DNA from: Microbacterium forte
Lineage (GTDB): Bacteria > Actinomycetota > Actinomycetes > Actinomycetales > Microbacteriaceae
Assembly (NCBI RefSeq): GCF_031885415.1
Contig: NZ_CP116871.1
Span: 3,689,260 to 3,753,259, forward strand
Reading direction: 5' to 3'
DNA length: 64,000 bases
The notes beneath the pieces were generated by a model. The model made no database searches and had not been told where the DNA came from. It saw only the letters and a list, made by a program, of their open reading frames with translations. Positions 1 to 8,362 of this stretch are shown here, one piece after another. A program made the position numbers and the translations under genes. Every line of letters starts with the position of its first letter. Position 1 is the first letter of the stretch.

Positions 1-737
1 TGCTCCCGTCGAACGCCTTCGGTGCGATCGCCTCGCGCAGCCTGGTCTACTGGCTGCGCGACCGCAGGTACATCATGAACCTCATCGTCGTCCCCGTCGC
101 GGGCGTGCTCACCGTGCTGCCTCTCCTCGTCGCCGGAGTGCCGCTCGAGATCGCTGCGCTCGTTCCGGTCCCGGTGATGGCCCTGTTCTTCGGGTGGCTC
201 CCGCACAACGACGTCGCCTACGATTCCACGGCGTTGTGGACGCACGTGGCCAGCGGCGTCCGCGGCATCCCCGATCGTCTCGGACGACTCGTCCCGGTCA
301 TACTCGTGGCTGTTCCCGTGCTCGCCATCGCCGTTCCCCTCACGCTGCTGTGGATCGACGACTGGCGTCTGCTCCTTCCGCTCACCGGCCTCGGGGCCAG
401 CCTCCTGCTGTCGGCACTCGGATTCTCGAGCATCGTCTCGGTGATCGCTCCCTACGCCGTGTCGCGTCCGGGCGACAGCCCGTTCCAGCAGCCGCAGCGG
501 CCGACGTCGCGCGGTGCATACGGCCCCGCCGCGGCGTTCCTCGGCGCGATCGTGGTGAGCGTGCCGACCATCTGGCTGCTCGTGCTCACGATGCTCGAGG
601 GGTCGCAGTTCGCTCCCGCGACGTTCTGGGCGGGACTCGCGACCGGCATCGCGGTCTTCGCGATCGGCGTCGGTGTGGGCGGGCGCATCTTCGAGCATGA
701 GGGCGAGCGGCTGATGGAGTTCGTCGAGACCGCGTGA
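1..737 (+). CDS. Partial membrane protein, probable ABC-2-type permease (3' end)
   Basis: The frame is already open at base 3 and ends with TGA at 735-737, so about 244 C-terminal residues are present and the true start lies outside the window. An in-frame ATG at 75 exists, but the sequence before it also reads as protein (SRSLVYWLRDRRY), so it is unlikely to be the start. Five to six hydrophobic segments are visible, with a polar loop containing HNDVAYD, a Pro/Gln-rich loop in the middle and a short acidic tail. This layout is like the permease half of ABC-2 exporters. No ATPase gene is in view, so the partner and substrate are unknown; the family call is an inference. Confidence 0.55.
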   Translation, partial: LPSNAFGAIASRSLVYWLRDRRYIMNLIVVPVAGVLTVLPLLVAGVPLEIAALVPVPVMALFFGWLPHNDVAYDSTALWTHVASGVRGIPDRLGRLVPVILVAVPVLAIAVPLTLLWIDDWRLLLPLTGLGASLLLSALGFSSIVSVIAPYAVSRPGDSPFQQPQRPTSRGAYGPAAAFLGAIVVSVPTIWLLVLTMLEGSQFAPATFWAGLATGIAVFAIGVGVGGRIFEHEGERLMEFVETA

Positions 738-765
738 CAGCCGCCCCACGGGGCGCGTGCGCGGC

Positions 766-771
766 TAGACT
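766..771 (+). promoter_or_regulatory. -10 box of a leaderless promoter (DUF3039 gene)
   Basis: TAGACT lies 6 nt before the ATG at 778. No ribosome binding site is visible, so transcription probably starts at or next to the start codon. Confidence 0.5.
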
Positions 772-777
772 CTCGGC

Positions 778-1044
778 ATGAGTACTCCGCTGGACAGCCC
801 CGATCAGGGCGGCGTGGCAACGCTTGATCGCGAACTGGAAGAACTCCTCCGCGAGGAGAACCTCGAGCCGGGCGATCACGAGCGCTTCTCGCACTACGTC
901 AAGAAGGACAAGATCCTCGAATCGGCGATCACCGGCAAGCCGGTGCGCGCACTGTGCGGCAAGAAGTGGACGCCGGGTCGCGACCCCGAGAAGTTCCCGA
1001 TCTGCCCCACGTGCAAGGAGATCTACGAGACGATGGTCGGCTGA
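778..1044 (+). CDS. DUF3039 domain-containing protein
   Basis: This 88-residue soluble protein matches the actinobacterial DUF3039 family over its whole length. The N-terminal third is acidic (EELLREENLEPGD). The rest carries a likely metal-binding set: His35 and His39, Cys60 (ALCGKKW) and a CxxC at 76-79 (ICPTCKE). These residues suggest a small zinc-ribbon fold, but no function is established for the family. The ATG is supported by the -10 box 6 nt upstream. It converges on pncB with a 22-nt gap. Confidence 0.85.
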   Translation: MSTPLDSPDQGGVATLDRELEELLREENLEPGDHERFSHYVKKDKILESAITGKPVRALCGKKWTPGRDPEKFPICPTCKEIYETMVG

Positions 1045-1066
1045 GTCTGCGCCGACTCGCCGGCAG

Positions 1067-2392
1067 TCAGCTCGCGTCGACGAAGACGGTGGGGATCGCC
1101 GGGTCGGACTTGCTGAGCGCGAGCGCCCGCACAGGAAGCTCCTCCCGCACCCGAAGGTGATGTGCCCGAGCGGAAGCGGTGCCTTCGGCACCTTCGAACG
1201 CCGTGTCGATCTCTCCGCCCTCGACGAAGGTCGTCTGCAGCGCCCGCCCGTCCGCATGCTCCGCCGGGGTGTCGAGCTCTTCGAAGCCGGCTGAGACGAC
1301 GACCGTCTCAGCCTCGGCGACGCCGTCGACGAGAGTGCGGAATGCGGCCTTGCGCCCGCCGTGGGATGCCTTGTCGGTCGAGGCCTTGGCCACTCCGATC
1401 CACGCTCCGCTCGGATCCTGGCGAGCCACGAGCTTGTAGACCATGCTCGCCGTGGGGTATCCGGAGCCCGTGACCACTGAGGTGCCCACACCGTACGCGT
1501 CGACCGGTGACGCCGCCAGCGCGGCGATCGCATACTCGTCGAGATCGCTCGTGACCGTGATGCGCGTGCCCGTCGCACCGAGCTCGTCGAGCTGTGCCCG
1601 CACCTCTGCGGCGACGATCGGCAGGTCGCCCGAGTCGATCCGCACACCGCCGAGGCCGGTGCCGGCCACGCGGATGGCCGTCTCGACGCCCGTGCGGATG
1701 TCGTAGGTGTCGACGAGCAGGGTCGTATCGGTGCCGAGGCTGTCGATCTGCGAGCGGAAGGCCTCTTCCTCGGTCTCGTGCAGCAGGGTCCACGAGTGCG
1801 CGGCGGTGCCCATCGTCGGGATTCCCCAGCGACGTCCGGCCTCGAGGTTGCTCGTCGCGCGGAAGCCGGCGATGTATGCGGCGCGGGCCGCCGCGACCGC
1901 CGACTGCTCTGCCGCGCGGCGTGATCCCATCTCGGCGAGTGGTCGCTCGCCGGCGGCGATGCTCATGCGTGATGCTGCAGTGGCGACGGCCGAATCGTGG
2001 TTGAGGACGCTGAGAGCCAGCGTCTCGAGCACGACGGCGTCGGCGAAGCTGCCCTCGACCGTCAGGATCGGAGACCCGGGGAAGTACAGCTCGCCCTCGC
2101 GGTAGCCCCGGATCGAGCCGGTGAAGCGGTAGTTCTCGAGATAGGTGAGCGACTCGGCATCCACGACGTCGTTGTCGCGCAGGAAGCGCAGCTCGTCGTC
2201 TCCGAAGCGGAACTCGCGCAGCAGCGTGAGCAGGCGGCCGGTGCCGGCCACGACGCCGAAGCGGCGGCCTCCGGACAATCGCCGGGAGAACAGTTCGAAC
2301 ACACTGGGTCGTGATGCCGTGCCGTCGCGAAGCGCGGCGGCGAGCATGGTGAGTTCGTAACGATCGGTCAGAAGCGCCGTGGACGTCGTCAT
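1067..2392 (-). CDS. pncB: Nicotinate phosphoribosyltransferase
   Basis: The product (441 residues) makes nicotinate mononucleotide from nicotinate and PRPP with ATP, the entry step of the Preiss-Handler NAD salvage pathway in the cytoplasm. The N-terminal TDRYELTM motif, the EMGSRRA stretch, the GTAAHSW segment holding the histidine that is phosphorylated in this family, and VRIDSGDL in the phosphate-binding region are all present. Length is normal for the actinobacterial form. It stands alone, divergent from murI. The ATG at 2392 is 6 nt after a TAAGCT box on the minus strand, so the mRNA is probably leaderless. Confidence 0.93.
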   Translation of the reverse strand: MTTSTALLTDRYELTMLAAALRDGTASRPSVFELFSRRLSGGRRFGVVAGTGRLLTLLREFRFGDDELRFLRDNDVVDAESLTYLENYRFTGSIRGYREGELYFPGSPILTVEGSFADAVVLETLALSVLNHDSAVATAASRMSIAAGERPLAEMGSRRAAEQSAVAAARAAYIAGFRATSNLEAGRRWGIPTMGTAAHSWTLLHETEEEAFRSQIDSLGTDTTLLVDTYDIRTGVETAIRVAGTGLGGVRIDSGDLPIVAAEVRAQLDELGATGTRITVTSDLDEYAIAALAASPVDAYGVGTSVVTGSGYPTASMVYKLVARQDPSGAWIGVAKASTDKASHGGRKAAFRTLVDGVAEAETVVVSAGFEELDTPAEHADGRALQTTFVEGGEIDTAFEGAEGTASARAHHLRVREELPVRALALSKSDPAIPTVFVDAS

Positions 2393-2398
2393 CCGCTC

Positions 2399-2404
2399 AG
2401 CTTA
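2399..2404 (-). promoter_or_regulatory. -10 box of leaderless pncB promoter
   Basis: On the minus strand this reads TAAGCT and ends 6 nt before the pncB ATG. Confidence 0.45.
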
Positions 2405-2452
2405 GTGACGACACCCGCACGGGTTGCTGAGCATGACGCGCTCGCGCGCAGG

Positions 2453-2458
2453 TAGGCT
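2453..2458 (+). promoter_or_regulatory. -10 box of leaderless murI promoter
   Basis: TAGGCT lies 8 nt before the murI ATG at 2467, and no Shine-Dalgarno sequence is visible in between. Confidence 0.45.
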
Positions 2459-2466
2459 GGGTAGTC

Positions 2467-3300
2467 ATGAACGACGCCCCGATCGGAATCTTCGACTCCG
2501 GTGTCGGCGGACTCACGGTGGCACGTGCCATCCGAGCCCAGCTGCCCCGGGAATCGTTCGTCTACATCGGCGACACGGCACACTCCCCGTACGGTCCGAA
2601 GCCCATCGCGGACGTGCGGCGGTACGGCCTCGAAGTCCTCGACACACTGGTCGAGCAGGGCGTCAAGATGCTCGTGATCGCGTGCAACACCGCGTCCTCA
2701 GCCATGCTCCGCGATGCCAGGGAGCGGTATGACATCCCTGTCGTCGAGGTGATCGGTCCGGCGGTGCGCCGAGCCGTCTCGACGACGCGCAACGGCCGCG
2801 TCGGTGTCATCGGCACTGTCGGCACGATCGGGTCGCGTGCCTACCAGGACATGCTCGAGGTGAACGAGCGCCTCGAGGTGTTCACCGCCGCGTGCCCTCG
2901 TTTCGTGGAGTTCGTCGAAGGGGGCATCACCGGAACGCCGGAGGTGCTCGCGACCGCCGAGGAGTACCTCGCACCGCTTCGGGATGCCGACGTCGACACG
3001 CTGGTGCTCGGGTGCACGCACTACCCGTTCCTCCGCGGTGCGATCAGCTACGTGATGGGGGAGGGGGTCACGCTCGTGTCCAGTGACGACGAGACCGCCG
3101 GTGATGTGTACCGTCAGCTCGTGCGGGGCGACCTTCTCGCCTCTCCCGACGCCACGGCGTCGTACGTCTACGAGGCGACCGGCGACTCGACGACCGAGTT
3201 CACCGCCCTCGCCAACCGTCTGATGGGCCGGGAGGTGCGCGACGTCCAGCTCGTGCAGACCGGCGTCATCACCCTCCCCGCGACGGCCTCCGGGTCGTAG
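2467..3300 (+). CDS. murI: Glutamate racemase
   Basis: The product (277 residues) interconverts L- and D-glutamate and supplies D-Glu for peptidoglycan precursors in the cytoplasm. Both catalytic cysteines are visible: Cys73 in VIACNTASS and Cys183 in LGCTHYP. The family N-terminus [13 protein letters not shown] is also present, with its catalytic Asp. It is the first gene of a likely operon with rph (46-nt gap) and rdgB. The link to two nucleotide and RNA housekeeping enzymes is a conserved actinobacterial gene order and not a pathway connection. Confidence 0.96.
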   Translation: MNDAPIGIFDSGVGGLTVARAIRAQLPRESFVYIGDTAHSPYGPKPIADVRRYGLEVLDTLVEQGVKMLVIACNTASSAMLRDARERYDIPVVEVIGPAVRRAVSTTRNGRVGVIGTVGTIGSRAYQDMLEVNERLEVFTAACPRFVEFVEGGITGTPEVLATAEEYLAPLRDADVDTLVLGCTHYPFLRGAISYVMGEGVTLVSSDDETAGDVYRQLVRGDLLASPDATASYVYEATGDSTTEFTALANRLMGREVRDVQLVQTGVITLPATASGS

Positions 3301-3346
3301 CTCTCCCGCAGCACCCGCTTCATCCACCTCCACCCGAAGGAAACCC

Positions 3347-4081
3347 ATGACCAGCATCGTCCGCGCCGACGGCCGTTCCACCGACCAGCTCCGCGAGATC
3401 ACGATCGAGCGCGGATGGAGCAGCCACGCCGAGGGATCGGCCCTGATCAGCTTCGGCGGAACCAAGGTGCTGTGCACGGCGTCGTTCACGAACGGCGTTC
3501 CTCGCTGGCTCACCGGCAAGGGCAAGGGGTGGGTCACGGCCGAGTACTCGATGCTTCCTCGCGCGACGAACAGCCGCAACGACCGTGAGAGCGTCAAGGG
3601 CCGCATCGGCGGACGCACGCACGAGATCTCCCGACTGATCGGTCGCGCGCTTCGCGCCGTTGTCGACACCAAGGCTCTCGGCGAGAACACGATCGTCATC
3701 GACTGCGACGTGCTGCAGGCTGACGGAGGGACGCGCACGGCCGCGATCACCGGAGCATACGTCGCGCTGGCAGACGCGATCGAGTGGGGCCGGGAGAAGA
3801 AGTTCATCGGCAAGAACGCGACGCCGCTGCTCGATTCAGTGGCGGCGATCTCGGTCGGCATCATCGACGGCGAGCCCATGCTCGATCTCGCATACGTCGA
3901 GGACGTCCGCGCCGAGACCGACATGAACATCGTCGTCACCGGTCGTGGGCTCTTCGTCGAGGTGCAAGGCACGGCAGAGGGGGCGCCGTTCGACAAGCGC
4001 GAGCTCGACGCCCTGCTCGATCTGGGCGTCGCGGGCTGCGCCGACCTGAAGGACCACCAGCTGAAGGCTCTCGCGGGCTGA
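3347..4081 (+). CDS. rph: Ribonuclease PH
   Basis: This 244-residue phosphorolytic 3'-5' exoribonuclease trims the 3' tails of tRNA precursors using phosphate. It shows the RNase PH fold markers: the N-terminal [12 protein letters not shown], the phosphate-binding GTRTAAITG, and the catalytic acidic region around [11 protein letters not shown]. The ATG follows an AAGGAA ribosome binding site, unlike the leaderless neighbours, as expected for an internal operon gene. Its stop codon shares one base with the rdgB start (TGATG). Confidence 0.96.
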   Translation: MTSIVRADGRSTDQLREITIERGWSSHAEGSALISFGGTKVLCTASFTNGVPRWLTGKGKGWVTAEYSMLPRATNSRNDRESVKGRIGGRTHEISRLIGRALRAVVDTKALGENTIVIDCDVLQADGGTRTAAITGAYVALADAIEWGREKKFIGKNATPLLDSVAAISVGIIDGEPMLDLAYVEDVRAETDMNIVVTGRGLFVEVQGTAEGAPFDKRELDALLDLGVAGCADLKDHQLKALAG

Positions 4082-4674
4082 TGAGGGTCGTCCTGGCCAC
4101 TCACAATCCGCACAAGGTCGCGGAGTTCCAGCAGATCGTGGCGTCTGCGCGCCCTGATCTCGAGATCATCGCGTATGACGGTCCGGAGCCGGTCGAGGAC
4201 GGCGTCACGTTCGCCGAGAACGCGCTCATCAAGGCGCGCGCCGCTGCGCGGCACACGGGTCTCGCGGCCCTCGCGGACGACTCGGGCATCTGCGTCGATG
4301 TGCTCGGTGGATCGCCCGGGGTGTTCTCGGCCTATTGGGCGGGGCAGAAGAAGGACGCCGCGGCCAACCTCGAACTGCTACTCGACCAGCTGCATGACAT
4401 CGCCGACCCGCATCGCGTCGCTCACTTCAACTCGACGATCGCACTCGTCACGCCGGATGGGCGCGAGCACGTGGTCGTGGGCAACTGGCCTGGTCGTCTC
4501 GCGACCGAGGCATCGGGCGGGGGCGGCTTCGGATACGACCCGATCTTCATCCCCGACGGCCAGGCCGCGGGGGCCGAGCGCACGGTCGGGGATCTCAGCG
4601 CGGAGGAGAAGCAGGCGCAGTCGCACCGCGCCCGCGCTTTCGTCGAGCTGCTGCCTCTGCTCGCTGATCTCTGA
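4081..4674 (+). CDS. rdgB: XTP/dITP pyrophosphatase (RdgB/HAM1 family)
   Basis: The product (197 residues) hydrolyses ITP, dITP and XTP to monophosphates and keeps deaminated purines out of nucleic acids. Family signatures are in order: ATHNPHKVAEF at the N-terminus, FAENALIKARAA, ADDSGICVDVLGG with the metal-binding acidic residues, and GFGYDPIF. A longer in-frame ORF runs upstream into rph, but the ATG at 4081 gives the normal family length and is coupled to the rph stop by a one-base overlap. It is the last gene of murI-rph-rdgB. Confidence 0.95.
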   Translation: MRVVLATHNPHKVAEFQQIVASARPDLEIIAYDGPEPVEDGVTFAENALIKARAAARHTGLAALADDSGICVDVLGGSPGVFSAYWAGQKKDAAANLELLLDQLHDIADPHRVAHFNSTIALVTPDGREHVVVGNWPGRLATEASGGGGFGYDPIFIPDGQAAGAERTVGDLSAEEKQAQSHRARAFVELLPLLADL

Positions 4675-4682
4675 GCCGAACG

Positions 4683-4720
4683 TAACCACTACGCTTGACG
4701 TACTTCACGCGTAGTGGTTA
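4683..4720 (+). promoter_or_regulatory. Perfect 12-bp inverted repeat around a promoter (operator candidate)
   Basis: TAACCACTACGC (4683-4694) and its exact reverse complement GCGTAGTGGTTA (4709-4720) are separated by 14 nt. The spacer starts with TTGACG (4695-4700), a good -35. TTATGG at 4718-4723, 17 bp later, can serve as -10 and is 8 nt before the ATG at 4732. The two arms would therefore sit on the promoter core elements, as repressor operators do. No regulator gene is adjacent, so the protein is unknown. Confidence 0.6.
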
Positions 4721-4731
4721 TGGTGGTCGGC

Positions 4732-5307
4732 ATGAGAGATCTCACCTACTACATCGGAGTGACCCTCGACGGGTTCATCGCAGGCCCCGACGATGAGGTC
4801 GATTTCTACCCGGTGACCCCTGCCTTCGCCGAAGTCCTGGGCACGGAGTTCGCCGACATCCAGCCGGCTCACGTCCGCGCGGCCGGCGGAGGCGAAGACG
4901 AACCGCTGACCCGGTTCGACACGGTCGTCATGGGACGACGCACCTACGAGCCCGCGCAGGAGGTCGGCATCACCGATCCCTATGCGCACCTGCGCACGGT
5001 CGTGTTCAGCCGCTCGCTCGACGATCCGGGCGAAGCCAATGTCGAGGTCGTGAGCACCGATCCCGTCGCGCGGGTTCGGCAGCTCAAGGCGGAGGACGGG
5101 CTCGGCATCTATCTCGCGGGCGGTGCGTCGCTCGCGGGGGTCCTCCTCGATGAGATCGACCGGCTGATCGTCAAGAAGTACCCGGTGATCGCCGGCACCG
5201 GCATCCCGATGGCGCGCCACCCGTTCTCCCCGACGCGGTTCGCACTCGATCAGGTGCGCTCGTTCGACAACGGCTGCGTCGTGCTCGAGTACTCCCGGTC
5301 CCGCTGA
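4732..5307 (+). CDS. Dihydrofolate reductase family protein (RibD C-terminal fold)
   Basis: This 191-residue protein belongs to the DHFR/RibD_C superfamily common in actinobacteria: YYIGVTLDGFIAG at the N-terminus, FDTVVMGRRTYE in the cofactor region, then GIYLAGGASLAGVLL and a hydrophobic C-terminal strand. Members probably reduce something with NADPH, but most have no known substrate, and this is not the folate DHFR (FolA). In-frame GTG 4714 and ATG 4720 exist. ATG 4732 is preferred because it starts the conserved region and lies 8 nt after a -10 box within the inverted repeat. The gene is alone and appears tightly regulated. Confidence 0.85.
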   Translation: MRDLTYYIGVTLDGFIAGPDDEVDFYPVTPAFAEVLGTEFADIQPAHVRAAGGGEDEPLTRFDTVVMGRRTYEPAQEVGITDPYAHLRTVVFSRSLDDPGEANVEVVSTDPVARVRQLKAEDGLGIYLAGGASLAGVLLDEIDRLIVKKYPVIAGTGIPMARHPFSPTRFALDQVRSFDNGCVVLEYSRSR

Positions 5308-5378
5308 CGAATCGACTACTGAGAATCATCACCATTCCCGACTGGGTGGATCCCCGCCGACGCGCGTGAGAGCCGGTC

Positions 5379-5384
5379 TAGCCT
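5379..5384 (+). promoter_or_regulatory. -10 box of leaderless promoter (CDF transporter)
   Basis: TAGCCT is 6 nt before the ATG at 5391. The intervening GGAGAC could also act as a weak Shine-Dalgarno sequence. Confidence 0.45.
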
Positions 5385-5390
5385 GGAGAC

Positions 5391-6311
5391 ATGCACGATC
5401 ATGCGCCCGCCGCCGGCGGCATCCGCTCGGCCAGCCATCGCCGCCTGCTGGCGATCTCGCTGACCCTGACCGCGACCATCATGGTCGTGCAGGTCGTGGG
5501 TGCGATCTTCACCGGTTCGCTCGCGCTGCTGGCCGACGCCGCCCACATGTTCACGGATGCGTCGGCTCTCGTGATCGCGCTCATCGCCGCCGCCGTCGCC
5601 GCGCGTCCGGCGGATGACCGACGCACTTTCGGATATCAGCGAGCCGAGGTGTTCGGAGCGCTGATCAACGCGATCATCCTGATCCTGCTTGCAGGCTGGG
5701 TCGCATTCGAAGCGGTGGGACGGCTGCTGAACCCGGGCGAGACCGAGGTCGTGGGCGGGCTGATGCTGGTCGTCGCGGTCGTGGGCCTCGTCGCGAACGC
5801 GATCTCGATGTGGCTGCTCAGCCGAGCACAGCGCACCAGCATCAATGTCCGCGGAGCCTACCTCGAGGTGATGGGCGACCTGATCGGGTCGGCGATGGTG
5901 ATCATCGCCGCGATCGTGATCGTGACCACCGGATGGATGCCCGCGGATGCGATCGCCTCACTGATGATCGCGGTGCTGATCATCCCCCGGGCGATCTCGC
6001 TTCTTCGCGAGGTGTTCTCGGTGCTCTCCGAATCGGCCCCGAAGGGCACCGCGGTCAGCGAGATCCGCCAGCATCTGCTCGACTACGACGGCGTGATCGG
6101 AGTGCACGACGTGCATGTCTGGCAGCTCACGCGCGGGGCGCCCGTGTTCAGCGCACATGTCAGCGTGGACCCCGCGCTGCTGGCCGACGGACGCTCGACG
6201 AAGCTGCTCAGTGATCTGCAGTCGTGCCTGGCGCACCACTTCGATGTCGCGCATTCGACCTTCCAGATCGAGCCGGCCGAGCAGTCGGATTGCGAGCCGC
6301 ATCACGCCTGA
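5391..6311 (+). CDS. Cation diffusion facilitator (Zn/Co/Cd efflux)
   Basis: The product (306 residues) is an inner-membrane metal/proton antiporter of the CzcD/ZitB type. A short His-containing N-terminus (MHDH) is followed by six membrane segments up to about residue 205 and a cytoplasmic domain of about 100 residues. The transport site is visible as Asp49/His52/Asp56 in helix 2 (LADAAHMFTD). In helix 5 the equivalent site reads LEVMGD, so Glu159 stands where Zn-type members often have His, with Asp163 kept. Efflux of divalent metals is the safe call; the exact metal is open. It converges on ligD with a 4-nt gap. Confidence 0.9.
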   Translation: MHDHAPAAGGIRSASHRRLLAISLTLTATIMVVQVVGAIFTGSLALLADAAHMFTDASALVIALIAAAVAARPADDRRTFGYQRAEVFGALINAIILILLAGWVAFEAVGRLLNPGETEVVGGLMLVVAVVGLVANAISMWLLSRAQRTSINVRGAYLEVMGDLIGSAMVIIAAIVIVTTGWMPADAIASLMIAVLIIPRAISLLREVFSVLSESAPKGTAVSEIRQHLLDYDGVIGVHDVHVWQLTRGAPVFSAHVSVDPALLADGRSTKLLSDLQSCLAHHFDVAHSTFQIEPAEQSDCEPHHA

Positions 6312-6315
6312 GGCG

Positions 6316-8304
6316 TCAGGCCTCGACGACGACCTCTGCGGGTGTCTTGTCGGGGCGCAGCCCTCGCCAACGCGAATGCCGGAGCACTCCGTCGGGCGTC
6401 CAGTTCGCGAACTCGACTTCGCCCACGAGCTCCGGCTCGACCCACAGAGCGTCCGAGGCATCGAGAGCCGGGACGCCGTCGAGCGGCGCCGACTCGACGC
6501 GCAGTGTCGCGAGGCGAGCGAGCAGGTCGCGCAGCATCCGGTCGGTGAAGCCCGTGCCCACGCGACCGACGTACCTCAGCCGACCTTCGTCGGGTACCGC
6601 GAGCAGCAGTGAGCCGAACGTCCCCTCGCGGTCGCCCTTGCCCGGACGGATGCCGACGATCACGACCTCCTGCATCCGCGTGTGCTTGAGCTTGAGCCAC
6701 GAAGGCGAGCGCTGACCAGGACGATAGCGGGACGCCGGATCCTTGACGACGACACCTTCGAGGCCGAACTCGTCGCTCGCAGCGAGAGCCGCATCGAGGT
6801 CGTCGAACACGGGCGGCACCTGCACGGGCGCGTCGAGGTCGGAGATGACGTCCTCGAGCAGGGTGCGTCGCTGCGAGAGCGGCATCGAGCTGAGGTCGTG
6901 GCCGTCGAGGTGCAGCAGATCGAAGACCATGTAGACGATCGGGGTGCGCACGACCTCGCGCTCGATCTCGCGCGGTCGAGTCAGGTGCATGCGGTTCTGC
7001 AGCATCGAGAAGCTCGGCCTGCCGTGCGCGTCGAACGCCACGATCTCGCCGTCGATGATCGCGTCGGCCACCGGCAGGAAGGGCGCGCCGTCGGCCGTCA
7101 GCTCGGGGTACCGGGCTGTGATGTCTGTGCCGCTGCGGGCGTGCAGCAGCATCCGGCCGTCGGCCCAGGTGCCGATCGCGCGGATGCCGTCCCATTTGAC
7201 CTCGACCCACGAGGGCGAGCTGAGGCCGCGCGCGATGGCCGGTGTGCCGTTCTCGGCGAGCATGGGGGAGACGGATGCAGGGGACCCTGGTGCGGACGCG
7301 CTCGCTGCCCCGGTTATTCGCGGTCGGTGACGCGGGAAAGCCGGTCGTGTGGCTGTCGTATCTGCGGGCACCTGCTCTGACTTCGCCTCGACCCGGCGCG
7401 GGCGCTCGGGGGGATGCTCGGTGCGAAGAGGTGCGAGTGGATCCAGCCCCGATTCCGCCCGCTCGAGCACGCTCGCGAAGTCGAGCTGCGCCAGATCGGG
7501 ATCGTCGAGCTCCTCCCAGGTGCGAGGCGCTGCCACCCACGGCTGCGCTCGTCCTCGCAGGGAGTACGGCGAGATCGTGGTCTTCTTGCCGTTGTTCTGG
7601 CTCCAGTCGAGGAAGACCTTGCCCCCGCGTGCGGCCTTGGCCATGGTGCTCGTGGCGAGATCCGGATGCTCGGTCTCGATGAGCCGGGCGATCTCCTTGA
7701 CGACCGACGAGATCTCGTCGCTGGTCTGCTGACCCGGCAGCGCCGCGTACAGGTGGATGCCCTTGCTGCCGCTCGTGACGGGCACCGGCACGAGACCGAT
7801 GTCAGTCAGCAGGGCGCGGGCGATGCGGGCGACCTCGGCGCACTGCGCGAGCCCGACTCCGGGGCCAGGGTCGAGGTCGAGCACGAGACGATCGGGTGTG
7901 CCGGGCAGGCCATCCGTGTCGAAGCGCCACTGAGGAACATGGAGCTCGATCGCCGCGACCTGAGCGAGCCAGACCAGGGTCGGCACGTCCTCGACGAGGG
8001 GGTAGGCCTTGGGGCCGTCGGAGTGCTGGATCTCCTGTCGGGGTATCCAGCTCGGAGCGCCGGGTTCGAGCTGCTTCGTGAAGAACGCGTCGGCGGGAGC
8101 ATCGGCGGTTCCGACTCCCTCGACCCAGCGCTTGCGGGTGACCGGGCGTCCGTCGAGCAGCGGCAGGATGTGGGGCGCGATCGCCGTGTAGTAGGCGATG
8201 ATCTCGCCCTTCGTGGTGCCGGTCTCGGGGTAGACGACCTTGTCGAGGTTCGTGATGCGCAGTCGACGACCGTCGATCTGCACGTTCTGCGCCTCCGGAG
8301 CCAT
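6316..8304 (-). CDS. ligD: NHEJ DNA ligase LigD (polymerase-ligase form)
   Basis: This 662-residue protein joins two activities of bacterial non-homologous end joining. Residues ~10-290 are the archaeo-eukaryotic primase-like polymerase domain, with VLDLDPGPG (metal Asp143/Asp145), SGSKGIHLY (His184) and FLDWSQN (Asp233). After an Ala/Pro-rich linker (~295-345), residues ~350-660 form the ATP-dependent ligase domain with the nucleotidyl-transfer Lys370 in VEVKWDGIRA. The nuclease (phosphoesterase) domain found in mycobacterial and pseudomonad LigD is missing. ATG 8304 is chosen over an upstream in-frame start at 8418, which would run into ku, because a TACGCT box lies 6 nt upstream. It is divergent from ku, its partner. 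Confidence 0.93.
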   Translation of the reverse strand: MAPEAQNVQIDGRRLRITNLDKVVYPETGTTKGEIIAYYTAIAPHILPLLDGRPVTRKRWVEGVGTADAPADAFFTKQLEPGAPSWIPRQEIQHSDGPKAYPLVEDVPTLVWLAQVAAIELHVPQWRFDTDGLPGTPDRLVLDLDPGPGVGLAQCAEVARIARALLTDIGLVPVPVTSGSKGIHLYAALPGQQTSDEISSVVKEIARLIETEHPDLATSTMAKAARGGKVFLDWSQNNGKKTTISPYSLRGRAQPWVAAPRTWEELDDPDLAQLDFASVLERAESGLDPLAPLRTEHPPERPRRVEAKSEQVPADTTATRPAFPRHRPRITGAASASAPGSPASVSPMLAENGTPAIARGLSSPSWVEVKWDGIRAIGTWADGRMLLHARSGTDITARYPELTADGAPFLPVADAIIDGEIVAFDAHGRPSFSMLQNRMHLTRPREIEREVVRTPIVYMVFDLLHLDGHDLSSMPLSQRRTLLEDVISDLDAPVQVPPVFDDLDAALAASDEFGLEGVVVKDPASRYRPGQRSPSWLKLKHTRMQEVVIVGIRPGKGDREGTFGSLLLAVPDEGRLRYVGRVGTGFTDRMLRDLLARLATLRVESAPLDGVPALDASDALWVEPELVGEVEFANWTPDGVLRHSRWRGLRPDKTPAEVVVEA

Positions 8305-8362
8305 AGCGCCAGCGTAGTCAAGGTACTGGCCCCCACCGGGGCGGCTGGTGTTCACTGGGGGC
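8305..8362. promoter_or_regulatory. Divergent ligD/ku promoter region
   Basis: Only 58 bp separate the two start codons. On the minus strand TACGCT (8311-8316) is 6 nt before the ligD ATG. On the plus strand TTCACT (8351-8356) is 6 nt before the ku ATG. Both genes may thus be leaderless and co-regulated. Confidence 0.45.

Noticed and set aside
5320..5334. TGAGAATCATCACCA, resembling a Zur box upstream of the cation efflux gene
   Set aside because: Only one half matches the Zur dyad; 4 of 7 symmetric positions agree, too few to call.
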